Positions 1 through 7,862 of a DNA stretch of 64,000 bases are shown one piece after another. Location of the stretch: NCBI RefSeq assembly GCF_030160295.1, contig NZ_BSOB01000010.1, positions 210,084 through 274,083 on the forward strand. The letters are read 5' to 3'. This DNA comes from Dyella acidisoli (GTDB lineage Bacteria > Pseudomonadota > Gammaproteobacteria > Xanthomonadales > Rhodanobacteraceae). Position numbers and translations under genes: made by a program. The notes below the pieces were generated by a model that made no database searches, was not told the origin of the DNA, and worked only from the letters and a program-made list of their open reading frames with translations. The number at the start of each line of letters is the position of its first letter. The first letter of the stretch is position 1.

Positions 1-368
1 TCGAGAAACACCAGCCCGAATGGCTGCGGTGCGCCACGCAGGAAATGCGCGGCATCGTTCGACGACACTTCCCCGCCTTGCGCTTTCAGCCGGGCCAGGT
101 TGCCGCGCAGCGCATCGGCCGCCGCACGTTCCGGCTCCACGAATTGCACCGTGCTCGCGCCGCGCGAGAGCGCCTCAAGGCCGAGCGCGCCGGTACCGGC
201 GCAAAGGTCGAGCGCTCGCACACCTGCGATGGTCGGCGCCAGCCAGTTGAACAGGGTTTCGCGCACGCGCTCGGGCGTAGGCCGCAAGCCGGGAAGATCG
301 GGCACGTTCAAGCGCGAATTGCGCAGATTGCCGCCGATAATACGGATTCGTCCGGGTATGGCCTTCAT
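1..368 (-). CDS. rsmD: 16S rRNA (guanine(966)-N2)-methyltransferase RsmD, 3' part outside the window
   Basis: SAM-dependent enzyme that methylates G966 of 16S rRNA during 30S assembly. About 122 N-terminal residues are visible. The protein opens MKAIPGRIRIIGGNLRNSRL and has SAM motif I as LDLCAGTGALGLEALSRGA about 55 residues in. An in-frame TGA five codons upstream of the ATG fixes the start. The visible part ends at GLVFL, so the catalytic DPPF-type motif expected next would lie just beyond the edge. It diverges from ftsY across about 74 bases, a common neighbourhood in gammaproteobacteria. Confidence 0.93.
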   Translation of the reverse strand, partial: MKAIPGRIRIIGGNLRNSRLNVPDLPGLRPTPERVRETLFNWLAPTIAGVRALDLCAGTGALGLEALSRGASTVQFVEPERAAADALRGNLARLKAQGGEVSSNDAAHFLRGAPQPFGLVFL

Positions 369-442
369 GCGCAGGCGCCCTCAGCGGACAGTACGGGTCG
401 GGGTGTTAGCATGTTCGGCATTGTCTTCGAAGCTAGCCCTTC

Positions 443-1513
443 ATGCTCAAGTTCTGGAAAAAGAAGCCCACCGACCAAGGGTCGGGGGAAAACGAAGAAG
501 CAGCCGATCAGGTACCCGCGCAAACGGAAATGCCTGAACGGGCGTCGGTACCGGAAGTCACTCCACCTCCCGAACCGACCGTCGCCGAAGCACCGACCAA
601 GCGCAGTTGGCGCGAGCGCCTTTCCGGAAGCACGTTCGCGCGCGGACTCAACTCGCTGTTCTCCCGCCATCCCAAGCTGGACGACAGCCTGCTGGACGAA
701 CTGGAAACCACGCTGATCACCGCCGACGTCGGCATCGAAGCCAGCACCTCGCTGGTGGAGAACCTGCGCAAGCGCATGCACAAGCGTGAGTTCGCCGATG
801 CGGGCGCCTTGCTGCAGGCTTTGCGGCAGGAACTGATCACACTGCTCAAACCCGTGCAGAAGCCGCTGGACATTAACGGCCACAAGCCGTTCGTCGTGCT
901 TACCGTTGGCATCAACGGCGCCGGCAAGACCACCACGATCGGCAAACTGGCTCGCCGTTGGCGCGATGAACATCACCAGGTGCTGCTGGCTGCCGGCGAC
1001 ACCTTCCGCGCTGCTGCGGTGGAACAGCTCAAGACCTGGGGCGAGCGCAACCAGGTGCCGGTGATTTCGCAAGGCCAGGATGCAGATGCCGCCAGCGTGA
1101 TATTTGACGCGCTGCAAGCCGCGCGTTCGCGCAACGCCGATGTGCTGATCGCCGACACAGCCGGCCGCCTGCATACGCAAGGCGGCCTGATGGATGAACT
1201 GGGCAAGATCGCACGCGTGCTGAAGAAGCTCGACGCGGAAGCACCGCACGAGGTGCTGATGGTGATCGATGGCACCGTAGGCCAGAACGCAGTGAACCAA
1301 GTGCGCCAGTTCCGCCAGATCGTCGGCGTGACCGGTCTGGTGGTGACCAAACTCGATGGCACCGCCAAAGGCGGCGTGGTGTTCGCGCTGGCACGCGAGT
1401 TCGGCTTGCCGATCCGGTTCGTTGGTCTGGGTGAAACCGCCACCGATCTGCGCGTATTCGATGCGGAAGCCTATGTCGACGGGCTGCTTCCCGCCGACTT
1501 CGCACGGGCATGA
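443..1513 (+). CDS. ftsY: Signal recognition particle receptor FtsY
   Basis: GTPase receptor that docks SRP-ribosome complexes at the inner membrane for co-translational insertion. The 356 residues comprise a short acidic, proline-rich A region (about 1-60), the N helical bundle, and the G domain. P-loop GINGAGKTTT is at about 156-165, DTAGR at 238-242 and TKLDG at 302-306. The N-terminus begins with a Lys/Trp-rich amphipathic stretch (MLKFWKKK), as in FtsY proteins that bind lipid directly. The acidic region is much shorter than in E. coli FtsY. The stop codon overlaps the start of the following AsmA-like gene (ATGA), implying translational coupling. Confidence 0.97.
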   Translation: MLKFWKKKPTDQGSGENEEAADQVPAQTEMPERASVPEVTPPPEPTVAEAPTKRSWRERLSGSTFARGLNSLFSRHPKLDDSLLDELETTLITADVGIEASTSLVENLRKRMHKREFADAGALLQALRQELITLLKPVQKPLDINGHKPFVVLTVGINGAGKTTTIGKLARRWRDEHHQVLLAAGDTFRAAAVEQLKTWGERNQVPVISQGQDADAASVIFDALQAARSRNADVLIADTAGRLHTQGGLMDELGKIARVLKKLDAEAPHEVLMVIDGTVGQNAVNQVRQFRQIVGVTGLVVTKLDGTAKGGVVFALAREFGLPIRFVGLGETATDLRVFDAEAYVDGLLPADFARA

Positions 1514-2592
1514 CGATCCCGCGTCCGCTGCGACTCCTGCTGATTGCGTTGGCCAGCCTGGCTGGCGCCATCGTGCTGGTCGTGCTGGTGGCGCTCTATC
1601 TGCTGCTGCAACCTGATCGCTTCACAGCGATGCTGAAGGAGCAAGCGAGCCAGGCAAGCTTGCGGCTTACGCTATCGAGCCCTGCCAGCCCTACCTTGTT
1701 TCCGCGTCCCGCCTTGCAATTGGAAGGCATCACGCTCGTAGCGAGCGATGCGGGTCCAAACGCCATGCCGATCCTGCTCGCTGCAAACGGCCGACTGGTG
1801 TTGCCATGGCATGCGCTGTTCGGCCGTCAGGTTGTTATCTCGCGCATGCAGATCAACTCGCCACGCGTAGATCTGGATGCGCTGCAATCCTGGTTGATGC
1901 ACTTGCCGCCACAATCGGCCGCCGTGCCGGATGAAATTCCGCGCATCGCCACCGGCGTACGCATACGCAACGGCAGCGTGGTGCAGAACAACAGCGAATG
2001 GTTGAGCAACGTGTCGCTCGACACCGGCCGTCTTGCGCCAGGCCAGGCGTTCTGGGTGAACCTGTCCGCCAAGGAAACCGACGGTACACCGCTGCAATGG
2101 CAGTTTTCCGGCGTACCGAACATCGCCAACGGCGTATTGCGGCTGGATGACATCAACATCAACGTTACCGACAGCAGTGCCACCACACTGCGTTTGAACG
2201 GTCATGCGCACTGGATGGGCGCGGCCAATGCGTCCATGCAACTGCAAGGCAAATTCCATCTCGCGGACGCAGGCGATTACGACGCCGCAGTCACGCTCAA
2301 CCCCGCCGCACAAGACAAACCATTGCTGCTGCATCTGAAGCTGCTCGGTTCTGACAATCACATCGACCTCGACCTGCCGCCGCTCGCGCTCGCGCAGTGG
2401 TGGGATCAGTTGGGGAATCCGCAGGGTCCCATGCTGTCCGTGCCACCCGGCAACGGGCAGATCGACATGGCCAAACTCGACGTTGGCAAGATTCACATCG
2501 AAGGATTGAGTGTGCAGACCGGCGATGCGGTGCCTGCAACTGCGGAAAGCACCGCGCCGCCTGCTAAATCTGCCGCATCTAAACTGCAGTGA
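1510..2592 (+). CDS. AsmA-like inner-membrane-anchored protein
   Basis: The 360 residues start with one membrane segment (about 8-34, rich in Leu/Val/Ala), then a periplasmic region with the LRLTLSSPASPTLFPRPALQLEGITL pattern, written here only to show a short lipid-groove-like beta start typical of AsmA proteins. A lower-complexity tail rich in Ala/Thr/Pro ends the protein. AsmA relatives are linked to outer-membrane lipid homeostasis; whether this one is functional that way is inference. It is shorter than classical AsmA (over 600 residues). It overlaps ftsY by four bases and mutY by four bases, so the three genes are probably co-translated. Confidence 0.7.
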   Translation: MTIPRPLRLLLIALASLAGAIVLVVLVALYLLLQPDRFTAMLKEQASQASLRLTLSSPASPTLFPRPALQLEGITLVASDAGPNAMPILLAANGRLVLPWHALFGRQVVISRMQINSPRVDLDALQSWLMHLPPQSAAVPDEIPRIATGVRIRNGSVVQNNSEWLSNVSLDTGRLAPGQAFWVNLSAKETDGTPLQWQFSGVPNIANGVLRLDDININVTDSSATTLRLNGHAHWMGAANASMQLQGKFHLADAGDYDAAVTLNPAAQDKPLLLHLKLLGSDNHIDLDLPPLALAQWWDQLGNPQGPMLSVPPGNGQIDMAKLDVGKIHIEGLSVQTGDAVPATAESTAPPAKSAASKLQ

Positions 2593-3638
2593 CTCCTTTC
2601 GCCTCCGCCCTGCTCGACTGGTTCGATCGCCACGGCCGTCACGATCTGCCGTGGAAACATCCACGCGATGCCTATCGGGTGTGGCTTTCCGAAATCATGC
2701 TGCAGCAGACGCAGGTAGCCACGGTCATCCCCTATTTCCAGCGCTTCGTGACGCAACTGCCAACGCTGCACGATCTGGCTGCCGCCGACGAAGACACCGT
2801 CCTCGCGCTGTGGTCCGGCCTTGGCTATTACCGCCGTGCGCGCTTTCTGCATCGAGCAGCGCAAGTGTGCATAGAACAACACAACGGCGAGCTGCCGCGT
2901 GAATTCGATGCGTTGGCAGCACTGCCTGGTATCGGCCGCTCCACCGCGGGCGCGATCCTGGCACAAGCCTACGAGCTACGTTTTCCCATTCTCGACGGTA
3001 ACGTGAAACGCGTGCTTACGCGCTATCACGGCATTGCAGGTTATCCAGGCGAGCGCGAAATCGAAAAACAGCTATGGCTGCATGCGGATGCACATACGCC
3101 GGCCGAACGCGCTGCCGACTACACGCAAGCCATCATGGATCTGGGCGCAACACTCTGCGTACGCACTCGGCCGTTATGCGCCATGTGTCCAGTACGGAGC
3201 GATTGCGTAGCGCACCACGACAACCTCACCGCGCAGCTACCCACACCCAAGCCCGGCAAAGCGATTCCCTCGCGCAGCACCATCATGCTGATCCTGCGCA
3301 ATGCCGACGGCCAAGTGCTGCTGCAGCGCCGCGGTGCGCAAGGTGTGTGGTCGGGCTTATGGAGCCTGCCGGAAGCCGACGACACCGACAACGCTTGGCG
3401 CGAAGCGCAACGCCACGCGCGCATCGACGACGCACAACCGCTCACGCCCTTCGTGCACGTCTTCAGCCACTATCGCCTGCAGATCCAACCGTTGCTGTTC
3501 GATGCAGCGGCACCCGCGCACGCGATCGCCGATAATGCCGACTTGCGTTGGTGCGCCATCGCCGACTTGCCTGCGCTGGGCCTGCCCGCACCCGTACGAT
3601 CGCTGTTGATGGCGCTGCCCGAACCGGCTGCACCGTAA
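2589..3638 (+). CDS. mutY: Adenine DNA glycosylase MutY
   Basis: Removes adenine mispaired with 8-oxoguanine or guanine in base excision repair. The 349 residues contain the HhH-GPD glycosylase fold with [14 protein letters not shown] (catalytic Glu near 35), the hairpin [13 protein letters not shown] near 112-124, and catalytic Asp136 in LDGNVKRV. The 4Fe-4S cluster cysteines are 190, 197, 200 and 206 (C-x6-C-x2-C-x5-C). A C-terminal NUDIX-like domain from about 225 recognises 8-oxoG. The start is GTG, overlapping the stop of the AsmA-like gene as GTGA. yggX follows after 23 bases; mutY-yggX is a conserved pair that joins oxidative DNA repair to iron-sulfur protection. Confidence 0.97.
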   Translation: MTPFASALLDWFDRHGRHDLPWKHPRDAYRVWLSEIMLQQTQVATVIPYFQRFVTQLPTLHDLAAADEDTVLALWSGLGYYRRARFLHRAAQVCIEQHNGELPREFDALAALPGIGRSTAGAILAQAYELRFPILDGNVKRVLTRYHGIAGYPGEREIEKQLWLHADAHTPAERAADYTQAIMDLGATLCVRTRPLCAMCPVRSDCVAHHDNLTAQLPTPKPGKAIPSRSTIMLILRNADGQVLLQRRGAQGVWSGLWSLPEADDTDNAWREAQRHARIDDAQPLTPFVHVFSHYRLQIQPLLFDAAAPAHAIADNADLRWCAIADLPALGLPAPVRSLLMALPEPAAP

Positions 3639-3661
3639 TCCTTAACCACGAGACATTTCCG

Positions 3662-3940
3662 ATGAGCCGTACGATTCATTGCGCCAAGCTCGGCATCGAC
3701 GCCGAAGGCCTGGATTTCGCACCCTGGCCCGGCCCGCTGGGCCAACGCATCTTCGCGGAGATATCCAAGCCCGCGTGGCAGCAATGGTTGGCCCACCAGA
3801 CCATGCTGATCAACGAATACCGCATCAATCCGCTCGACCCCAAAGCGCGCCAGTTCCTGGGCGGCGAAATGGAAAAATTCCTGTTTGGCGGCGAGGCGAA
3901 AAAGCCCGAAGGCTACAAGCCGCCCGAGGCGGAGTCTTGA
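3662..3940 (+). CDS. yggX: Probable Fe(2+)-trafficking protein YggX
   Basis: Small cytosolic protein (92 residues) that protects Fe-S clusters and limits oxidative damage. It has the family hallmarks: an early Cys in [11 protein letters not shown], then [16 protein letters not shown], and the conserved [19 protein letters not shown] segment. Full length for the family. It directly follows mutY, as in many gammaproteobacteria. The -35 element of the downstream tRNA promoter overlaps its stop codon. Confidence 0.95.
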   Translation: MSRTIHCAKLGIDAEGLDFAPWPGPLGQRIFAEISKPAWQQWLAHQTMLINEYRINPLDPKARQFLGGEMEKFLFGGEAKKPEGYKPPEAES

Positions 3941-3965
3941 CGCAGACCCGCTCATCCGATTTAAT
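3937..3965 (+). promoter_or_regulatory. Sigma-70 promoter of tRNA-Phe
   Basis: TTGACG and TTTAAT separated by exactly 17 bases. A GC-rich stretch follows the -10, as expected for a stable-RNA promoter. The predicted transcription start lies about 25 bases before the mature tRNA. Confidence 0.7.
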
Positions 3966-3997
3966 GAGCGGCTCCATGCAACGCATGGTTACCCTCT

Positions 3998-4073
3998 GGC
4001 CGGGTAGCTCAGTTGGTAGAGCAGGGGATTGAAAATCCCCGTGTCGGCGGTTCGATTCCGTCCCCGGCCACCA
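3998..4073 (+). tRNA. tRNA-Phe (anticodon GAA)
   Basis: A 76-base cloverleaf with acceptor stem GGCCGGG pairing with CCCGGCC, encoded CCA end, D-arm AGCTCAGTTGGTAGAGC, and a 5-bp anticodon stem GGGGA/TCCCC enclosing the loop TTGAAAA, which gives anticodon GAA. The T-arm has GGTTCGATTCC. No mismatches in the acceptor or anticodon stems. Confidence 0.98.
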
Positions 4074-4087
4074 TGTATTCCCTGATC

Positions 4088-4113
4088 AAGCCCGCTCATC
4101 GAGCGGGCTTTTT
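4088..4113 (+). terminator. Rho-independent terminator after tRNA-Phe
   Basis: GCCCGCTC and GAGCGGGC form an 8-bp GC-rich stem with a 3-base loop, followed directly by a T run. It lies 17 bases after the tRNA. Confidence 0.88.
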
Positions 4114-4415
4114 CGTTTTCGGCATACGGCATAGATCAGAAACGAAGCCAGGCATTTGACGGCGAAGCCATGCATGGCAAATGATCGGGACAGGGAATCG
4201 ATCCAACCTTTCGAATGACCCAAGTGGGGATGGGTCCAACACGGCTGGGAACTCTTCGCCCAGCGCACAGGGAGAGCGGTAACGCGAGCAGCCGATGCAG
4301 GGGAAGCACAAAACGGCATTGCCTTATCAGCAAGCATGGCGTGAGCCGATGGCCCTCAACCAGAGCCACAGACGGCCAGCGCAACTCGATTGTCACTCGT
4401 GAAACAGGAGTTTCC
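4114..4415. other. Intergenic stretch without a supported gene
   Basis: About 300 bases between the tRNA terminator and the next gene. An open frame continues upstream of the next start codon, but it has no ribosome-binding site and its composition is not convincingly coding. Only a short GACCC/GGGTC inverted repeat was noticed. The promoter for the downstream gene should lie here; no clear -10/-35 pair was found. Confidence 0.5.
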
Positions 4416-4808
4416 ATGTACGGCATTCAACGCTTCAAAACCAGCAACTGCCAACGTCATTCGCTTTCCGTGCGTAACGCGGCCATCGTCATGGTGCTGG
4501 GTATCGTCAGCTCCCTATCTCCGCCGACTGCGCATGCGCAGTCGACGACCGCTTCCGTCTTCGGCCAAGCCCCCGCAGGAGAAATCGTGACAGCGCACAG
4601 CTCGGAGGGTCTGCAACGGCACAAAATCGTAGGTAAAAATGGCCGCTACAGGATCGATCCGCTACCGGCAGGCGATTACTCGGTGACGCTGGAGAAAGAC
4701 GGGCAACCCGTCGATGCACGCACGCATATTCCACTGATCGTAGGTCGAGGCACAGAAGTCGACTTCGCCTGCCCTAACGATCATTGCGCAGCCTCCGAAA
4801 GCCGCTAA
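4416..4808 (+). CDS. Secreted solitary carboxypeptidase-regulatory-like domain protein
   Basis: A 130-residue exported protein. An AGGAG ribosome-binding site sits 5 bases before the ATG. A signal peptide with an extended n-region is expected (hydrophobic core AIVMVLGIVSSL), with likely cleavage after AHA in PTAHAQST. The mature part (STTASVFGQAPAGEIVTAHS through NGRYRIDPLPAGDYSVTLEK) resembles the N-terminal beta-sandwich domain of Oar-like TonB-dependent receptors, where it precedes plug and barrel. Here nothing follows: the protein stops after a Cys-containing tail (DFACPNDHCAASESR). It could be a remnant of a receptor gene or a stand-alone domain; function unknown. Confidence 0.6.
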   Translation: MYGIQRFKTSNCQRHSLSVRNAAIVMVLGIVSSLSPPTAHAQSTTASVFGQAPAGEIVTAHSSEGLQRHKIVGKNGRYRIDPLPAGDYSVTLEKDGQPVDARTHIPLIVGRGTEVDFACPNDHCAASESR

Positions 4809-4843
4809 AACCTCTATCACTAACAGCACTGATGACAGACCCG

Positions 4844-4876
4844 GCGTCGTCGCAATGCAAACTTGCTTGCGACGAC
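4844..4876. terminator. Hairpin downstream of the solitary-domain gene
   Basis: GTCGTCGCA and TGCGACGAC form a perfect 9-bp inverted repeat with a 15-base loop. There is no T run, so a terminator role is only possible. Confidence 0.4.
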
Positions 4877-5045
4877 GATCGGCATCAACGCGGCAACGCA
4901 CTCCATCGCTCCTTCATAGCGCATGCACTGAACAGCACATGATGCGCAGCATGAACATTTCCCTACCCCGCTAATCTTTTCTTCACCGCGGATTGATTAC
5001 GCGCGACCAAGACTGCGGACACTCACCGGCAGCGAGGGTAATTCC

Positions 5046-5468
5046 GTGAAGAAGATCGCTTCATTGACCATTGCATTGGCATTGGGCTGTGCCGGCATGG
5101 CTATGGCGCAAGATGAGCATGCGTTGACTCAACAAGAAGTCATCGCACAACTCACGCAGCAGGGATACACGGATATCCATGATGTGGATTTCAGAGACGG
5201 CGTGTGGACAGCACGCGCCCATAGCGGCGATGGCTCACATGTAACGCTGCGCGTAGACCCGATCACTGGCAAGGCCTATCCGAACAAGCAAGTGTCGCGC
5301 ATGAATGAAATGGACGTCCGCGCCATGCTTTCGTCAGAAGGCTACACGCATGTGCATGATGTCGATTTCCGTCATGGCGTGTGGACAGCAAACGCCAGGA
5401 ACAACGCCGGCGTACGCGTTTCGCTGCAGATCGATGCGCAGTCGGGACGGATCATCGGTACGAATTGA
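5046..5468 (+). CDS. Periplasmic protein with two PepSY-like repeats
   Basis: 140 residues with a clear signal peptide (MKKIASLTIALALGCAGMAM, cleavage near AMAQ). The mature chain is two tandem units of about 50 residues. Each has a helix (QQEVIAQLTQQGYT; MDVRAMLSSEGYT) followed by the near-identical strands HDVDFRDGVWTA and HDVDFRHGVWTA, then a strand ending in a VDP or IDA turn. This is the PepSY/PRC-like layout of small periplasmic modulators. The GTG start is chosen because GAGGG lies 7 bases upstream and the signal peptide begins there. Ligand and partner are unknown. Confidence 0.72.
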   Translation: MKKIASLTIALALGCAGMAMAQDEHALTQQEVIAQLTQQGYTDIHDVDFRDGVWTARAHSGDGSHVTLRVDPITGKAYPNKQVSRMNEMDVRAMLSSEGYTHVHDVDFRHGVWTANARNNAGVRVSLQIDAQSGRIIGTN

Positions 5469-5482
5469 TGACCGCAACTACG

Positions 5483-6208
5483 TCATAGCGAGGTCGTAAG
5501 ATTCGTCACCCAATCCGGCAATACGCCGATGATGATTGCCTCCAGGCGGTGATCCGTGCCGGTGATGATCAACACGGCGACCAGTGCGATGAGCACGCCA
5601 AGCACTCGCCTGCCCCGCGTACCTGCGCTCATCAGTTTGCTCCGCCAACGCGTTAACACGCTTTGCGCGAGCAAGGCCATAACGAGCAACACGCTGGCAA
5701 TGCCGAGCGCAAACGCAGCCATCACCAGCGCTACCTGACTGAGATCCTTGCCCTGCGCAGCCAGTACCGTTGCAGCGCCCAATGTGGGACCGACGCATGG
5801 ACTCCACACCAGGCCAAGCAGTACGCCAATACCCGCCTGCCCAGTTAGGCCGAAACGTTCCAGCCGCGCCTGACGCTCACCCGCCCAATTGGCGAGCGGT
5901 CCGGCGGCATGTTCGAACTGCGCTTGCAACCTCGGAACGATGAGTACGATGCCTACGACCAGCAGCAACACCGCACTCCACAGCCGGACCGTCTCCGTAT
6001 TCAAACCAATCGACGCACCCACCGTGGCGATAAGAAAGCCGGTCAGCGTAAACGACGCTACCAACCCTAATGCCAGTGCCAGCGGCCCCCAGCGATGACG
6101 CTGTGCCGCACTGCCGAGCACAATAGGAACCAACGGAAGCACGCAGGGCGACAGGATGGTCAAGGCGCCGGCGGCGTAGGCAACGATGGGGCTGAGACTG
6201 CCGCTCAT
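5483..6208 (-). CDS. Cytochrome c biogenesis / thiol-disulfide membrane protein of the CcdA (DsbD-like) family
   Basis: A 241-residue membrane protein with about six hydrophobic segments. The redox cysteines sit in the paired motifs LSPCVLPLVPIVLG (segment 1) and WSPCVGPTLGAA (segment 4), as in CcdA and the core of DsbD. The family moves reducing power from cytoplasmic thioredoxin across the inner membrane. It is divergent from a secreted thioredoxin-like gene, a natural periplasmic electron acceptor. No fused periplasmic domains are present, which separates it from full-length DsbD. Confidence 0.88.
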   Translation of the reverse strand: MSGSLSPIVAYAAGALTILSPCVLPLVPIVLGSAAQRHRWGPLALALGLVASFTLTGFLIATVGASIGLNTETVRLWSAVLLLVVGIVLIVPRLQAQFEHAAGPLANWAGERQARLERFGLTGQAGIGVLLGLVWSPCVGPTLGAATVLAAQGKDLSQVALVMAAFALGIASVLLVMALLAQSVLTRWRSKLMSAGTRGRRVLGVLIALVAVLIITGTDHRLEAIIIGVLPDWVTNLTTSL

Positions 6209-6299
6209 GATCCAAGCCTCGGGCGAATGAACGGTGAAGTGGCGAACGACATGACGGACTCCGATATTTTCACTCCTATTTCGCTCGTTCGTGTCATGA

Positions 6300-6315
6300 G
6301 GTTACGGCTGTAACC
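6300..6315. promoter_or_regulatory. Perfect inverted repeat between ccdA-like and thioredoxin-like genes
   Basis: GGTTAC-GGCT-GTAACC in the divergent intergenic region, about 50 bases before the thioredoxin-like start. It could be an operator for both genes; no regulator is assigned. Confidence 0.35.
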
Positions 6316-6366
6316 GGCAGCTTTTTTGCAACGAATAGCCAGGAGAACTCACCCGAAGGATTCGCC

Positions 6367-6759
6367 ATGTCTTTCTTTCGCAAACTCTCCTTGATTGCAC
6401 TGCTTGGCCTGATTTATGCCGCGCCGCTGCTGGCCCAACCCATTCAGCCCTTCACTACGGCGGCATTGAAGGCAGCCCAGGCTGCGGGCAAACCGGTACT
6501 GGTGGATGCTTATGCGAGTTGGTGCCCGATCTGCCGCAAGCAGGCGCCCACGATCGATGCAATGGCTACTGATCCGGCGTTTGCGAAGCTGGTGATTCTG
6601 CGCTTGGATTACGACTCACAGAGCGCGGAAAAGCGTGAACTCGGCATCGTGCAGCAAAGCACGTTGATTGCGTTCGACGGGAACAAGGAAATCGGCCGAC
6701 TCGTTGGTGTGACGGATCCGGATCAGATCAAGAAGTTGGCGGAATCGGCTTTGCATTGA
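6367..6759 (+). CDS. Periplasmic thioredoxin-like protein
   Basis: 130 residues: a signal peptide (FFRKLSLIALLGLIYAAPLL, cleavage after LLAQ) followed by a thioredoxin fold with YASWCPICRKQAP, so the active site is CPIC. The following VILRLDYDSQS and STLIAFDGNKEIGRLVG match the later strands of DsbD-gamma/thioredoxin-7 proteins. GAAGGA lies 6 bases before the ATG. Divergent to the CcdA-like transporter, so it probably receives electrons from it and reduces periplasmic disulfides; that partnership is inferred. Confidence 0.86.
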   Translation: MSFFRKLSLIALLGLIYAAPLLAQPIQPFTTAALKAAQAAGKPVLVDAYASWCPICRKQAPTIDAMATDPAFAKLVILRLDYDSQSAEKRELGIVQQSTLIAFDGNKEIGRLVGVTDPDQIKKLAESALH

Positions 6760-6802
6760 AAGCCCCAGCACAGCGGGTATTTCCGTCGCACCGCAGACCA
6801 GT

Positions 6803-6959
6803 CCCCTCTCCCCTTCGGGGAGAGGGCTAGGGTGAGGGGCTGGGCTTGCGGGAAACTCGCCAAGCACGTGCAAGTTTTGCCCTTTGAATCTTGCATAGAG
6901 CTTGCTATTGCGCGAGATTCACCCCTCAGCCCAGCCCTCTCCCCAAAGGGGAGAGGGAG
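6803..6959. repeat. Head-to-head pair of CCCTCTCCCC palindromes (long class)
   Basis: The left unit reads cccctctccccttcggggag, then agggctagggtgagggg; the right unit is the inverse with CCCCTCAGCCCAGCCC ahead of the hairpin. They enclose an 80-base spacer containing TTGCGGGAAA. Total span 157 bases, the same as the pair between purM and purN. Confidence 0.85.
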
Positions 6960-7045
6960 CACGCGACATCAAATTTCCCCGAATGCCAGTGAGCCTTCGG
7001 CGGAATGACGCTGAGGCATATGTGCGCCTAGAGAGGGAATCCGTC

Positions 7046-7372
7046 ATGTCTATGCGTTACAGCATTGCCGCCACGGCGGTACTCATGATGACGGGTTGCA
7101 CGACAACACCGATCGATCGCGCTGCATGGATGAACTACGCATGCAGCAATGGACAAAACGTGCAAGCCACGTACCCTGATACGAACGCCGCCGTTATCGA
7201 GCTCCAGGGCAAAACGCACACCCTGCACGTCGCTCTTTCCGGCAGCGGCACCCGCTACACCGGCGAAGGCTGGCAATGGTGGACCAAAGGCATGCACGAC
7301 GGCACGCTGGCGCCGCTAGCGCCGGGGGAAAGCATCGCCGGCGCACCCGGCACGACCTGCCACGCCAACTGA
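7046..7372 (+). CDS. MliC-family lipoprotein, inhibitor of c-type lysozyme
   Basis: 108 residues. The lipobox is MMTGC after a short hydrophobic signal (MSMRYSIAATAVLM), predicting an acylated envelope lipoprotein. The mature domain has YACSNGQNVQATYPD, then SGSGTRYTGEGWQWWTKG, which is the MliC signature with the SGxGxRY loop that plugs the lysozyme active site. The final Cys (GTTCHAN) probably forms a disulfide with the YAC cysteine. GAGAGGGA lies 7 bases before the ATG. It protects peptidoglycan against host or predator lysozyme. Confidence 0.85.
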   Translation: MSMRYSIAATAVLMMTGCTTTPIDRAAWMNYACSNGQNVQATYPDTNAAVIELQGKTHTLHVALSGSGTRYTGEGWQWWTKGMHDGTLAPLAPGESIAGAPGTTCHAN

Positions 7373-7503
7373 TCACATCTTTCTAACGAAGCGAGACGAC
7401 GATCACGAAGCCGTCATCCGTCGACATCGAAATGACGCATGGAAATAATCCTCGCGTCATCACCCGGCGCGATGCTGTCACCATCGGATTCGGAGTTCCT
7501 CCC

Positions 7504-7842
7504 GTGGTGTCGCAGTACGTATTTCCTTCCAGCCGGGGCATGTTCCGCATCGTCAAGCATGGGCATCGCTGGCGTTCGTTGATCGAGGCGCGTGAAGTGG
7601 CTCGGCACGATTCGCCCGAAGCGGCGCTGGATGCGCTGCGCCTGGCCTGGCCGCAGGCGCGCCTGCCGCAGATGTTGAGCCAGTGGCGCTATGTCGCCGA
7701 AGCTGCTTATCTGCCGCACGCTCGGTTGGCGCGCGCCACCAATGGTTTCAGGGTTACTGGCATCGATCCATCGCAACCGCGCGTACGTCGCTCGCGCCGC
7801 GCGCAGGGTCGGCCAAGCCGTGGCGTGACTGATCATGGATGA
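7504..7842 (+). CDS. Hypothetical basic protein
   Basis: 112 residues with no domain I can name. The GTG is chosen because GGAG lies 8 bases upstream; a second GTG follows immediately. An upstream ATG in frame has no ribosome-binding site. The N-terminal half (FPSSRGMFRIVKHGHRWRSL, then SPEAALDALRLAWPQARLP) looks like a compact alpha/beta domain, and the C-terminal 25 residues are Arg-rich (RVRRSRRAQGRPSRG), suggesting contact with nucleic acid. No signal peptide. Convergent with recQ. Confidence 0.55.
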   Translation: MVSQYVFPSSRGMFRIVKHGHRWRSLIEAREVARHDSPEAALDALRLAWPQARLPQMLSQWRYVAEAAYLPHARLARATNGFRVTGIDPSQPRVRRSRRAQGRPSRGVTDHG

Positions 7843-7849
7843 TCGGTCA
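7826..7849. terminator. Hairpin between convergent genes
   Basis: TGACTGATCAT and ATGATCGGTCA pair over 11 positions with one G-U, around a GG loop. It overlaps the stop of the hypothetical gene and lies just beyond the end of recQ. No long T run on either side. Confidence 0.4.
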
Positions 7850-7862
7850 CAGCCTTCACACT

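Noticed and set aside
4215..4415. Upstream extension of the solitary-domain gene
   Set aside because: Open in frame but lacks a ribosome-binding site and would bury the signal peptide; the ATG with AGGAG and a signal peptide directly after is preferred.
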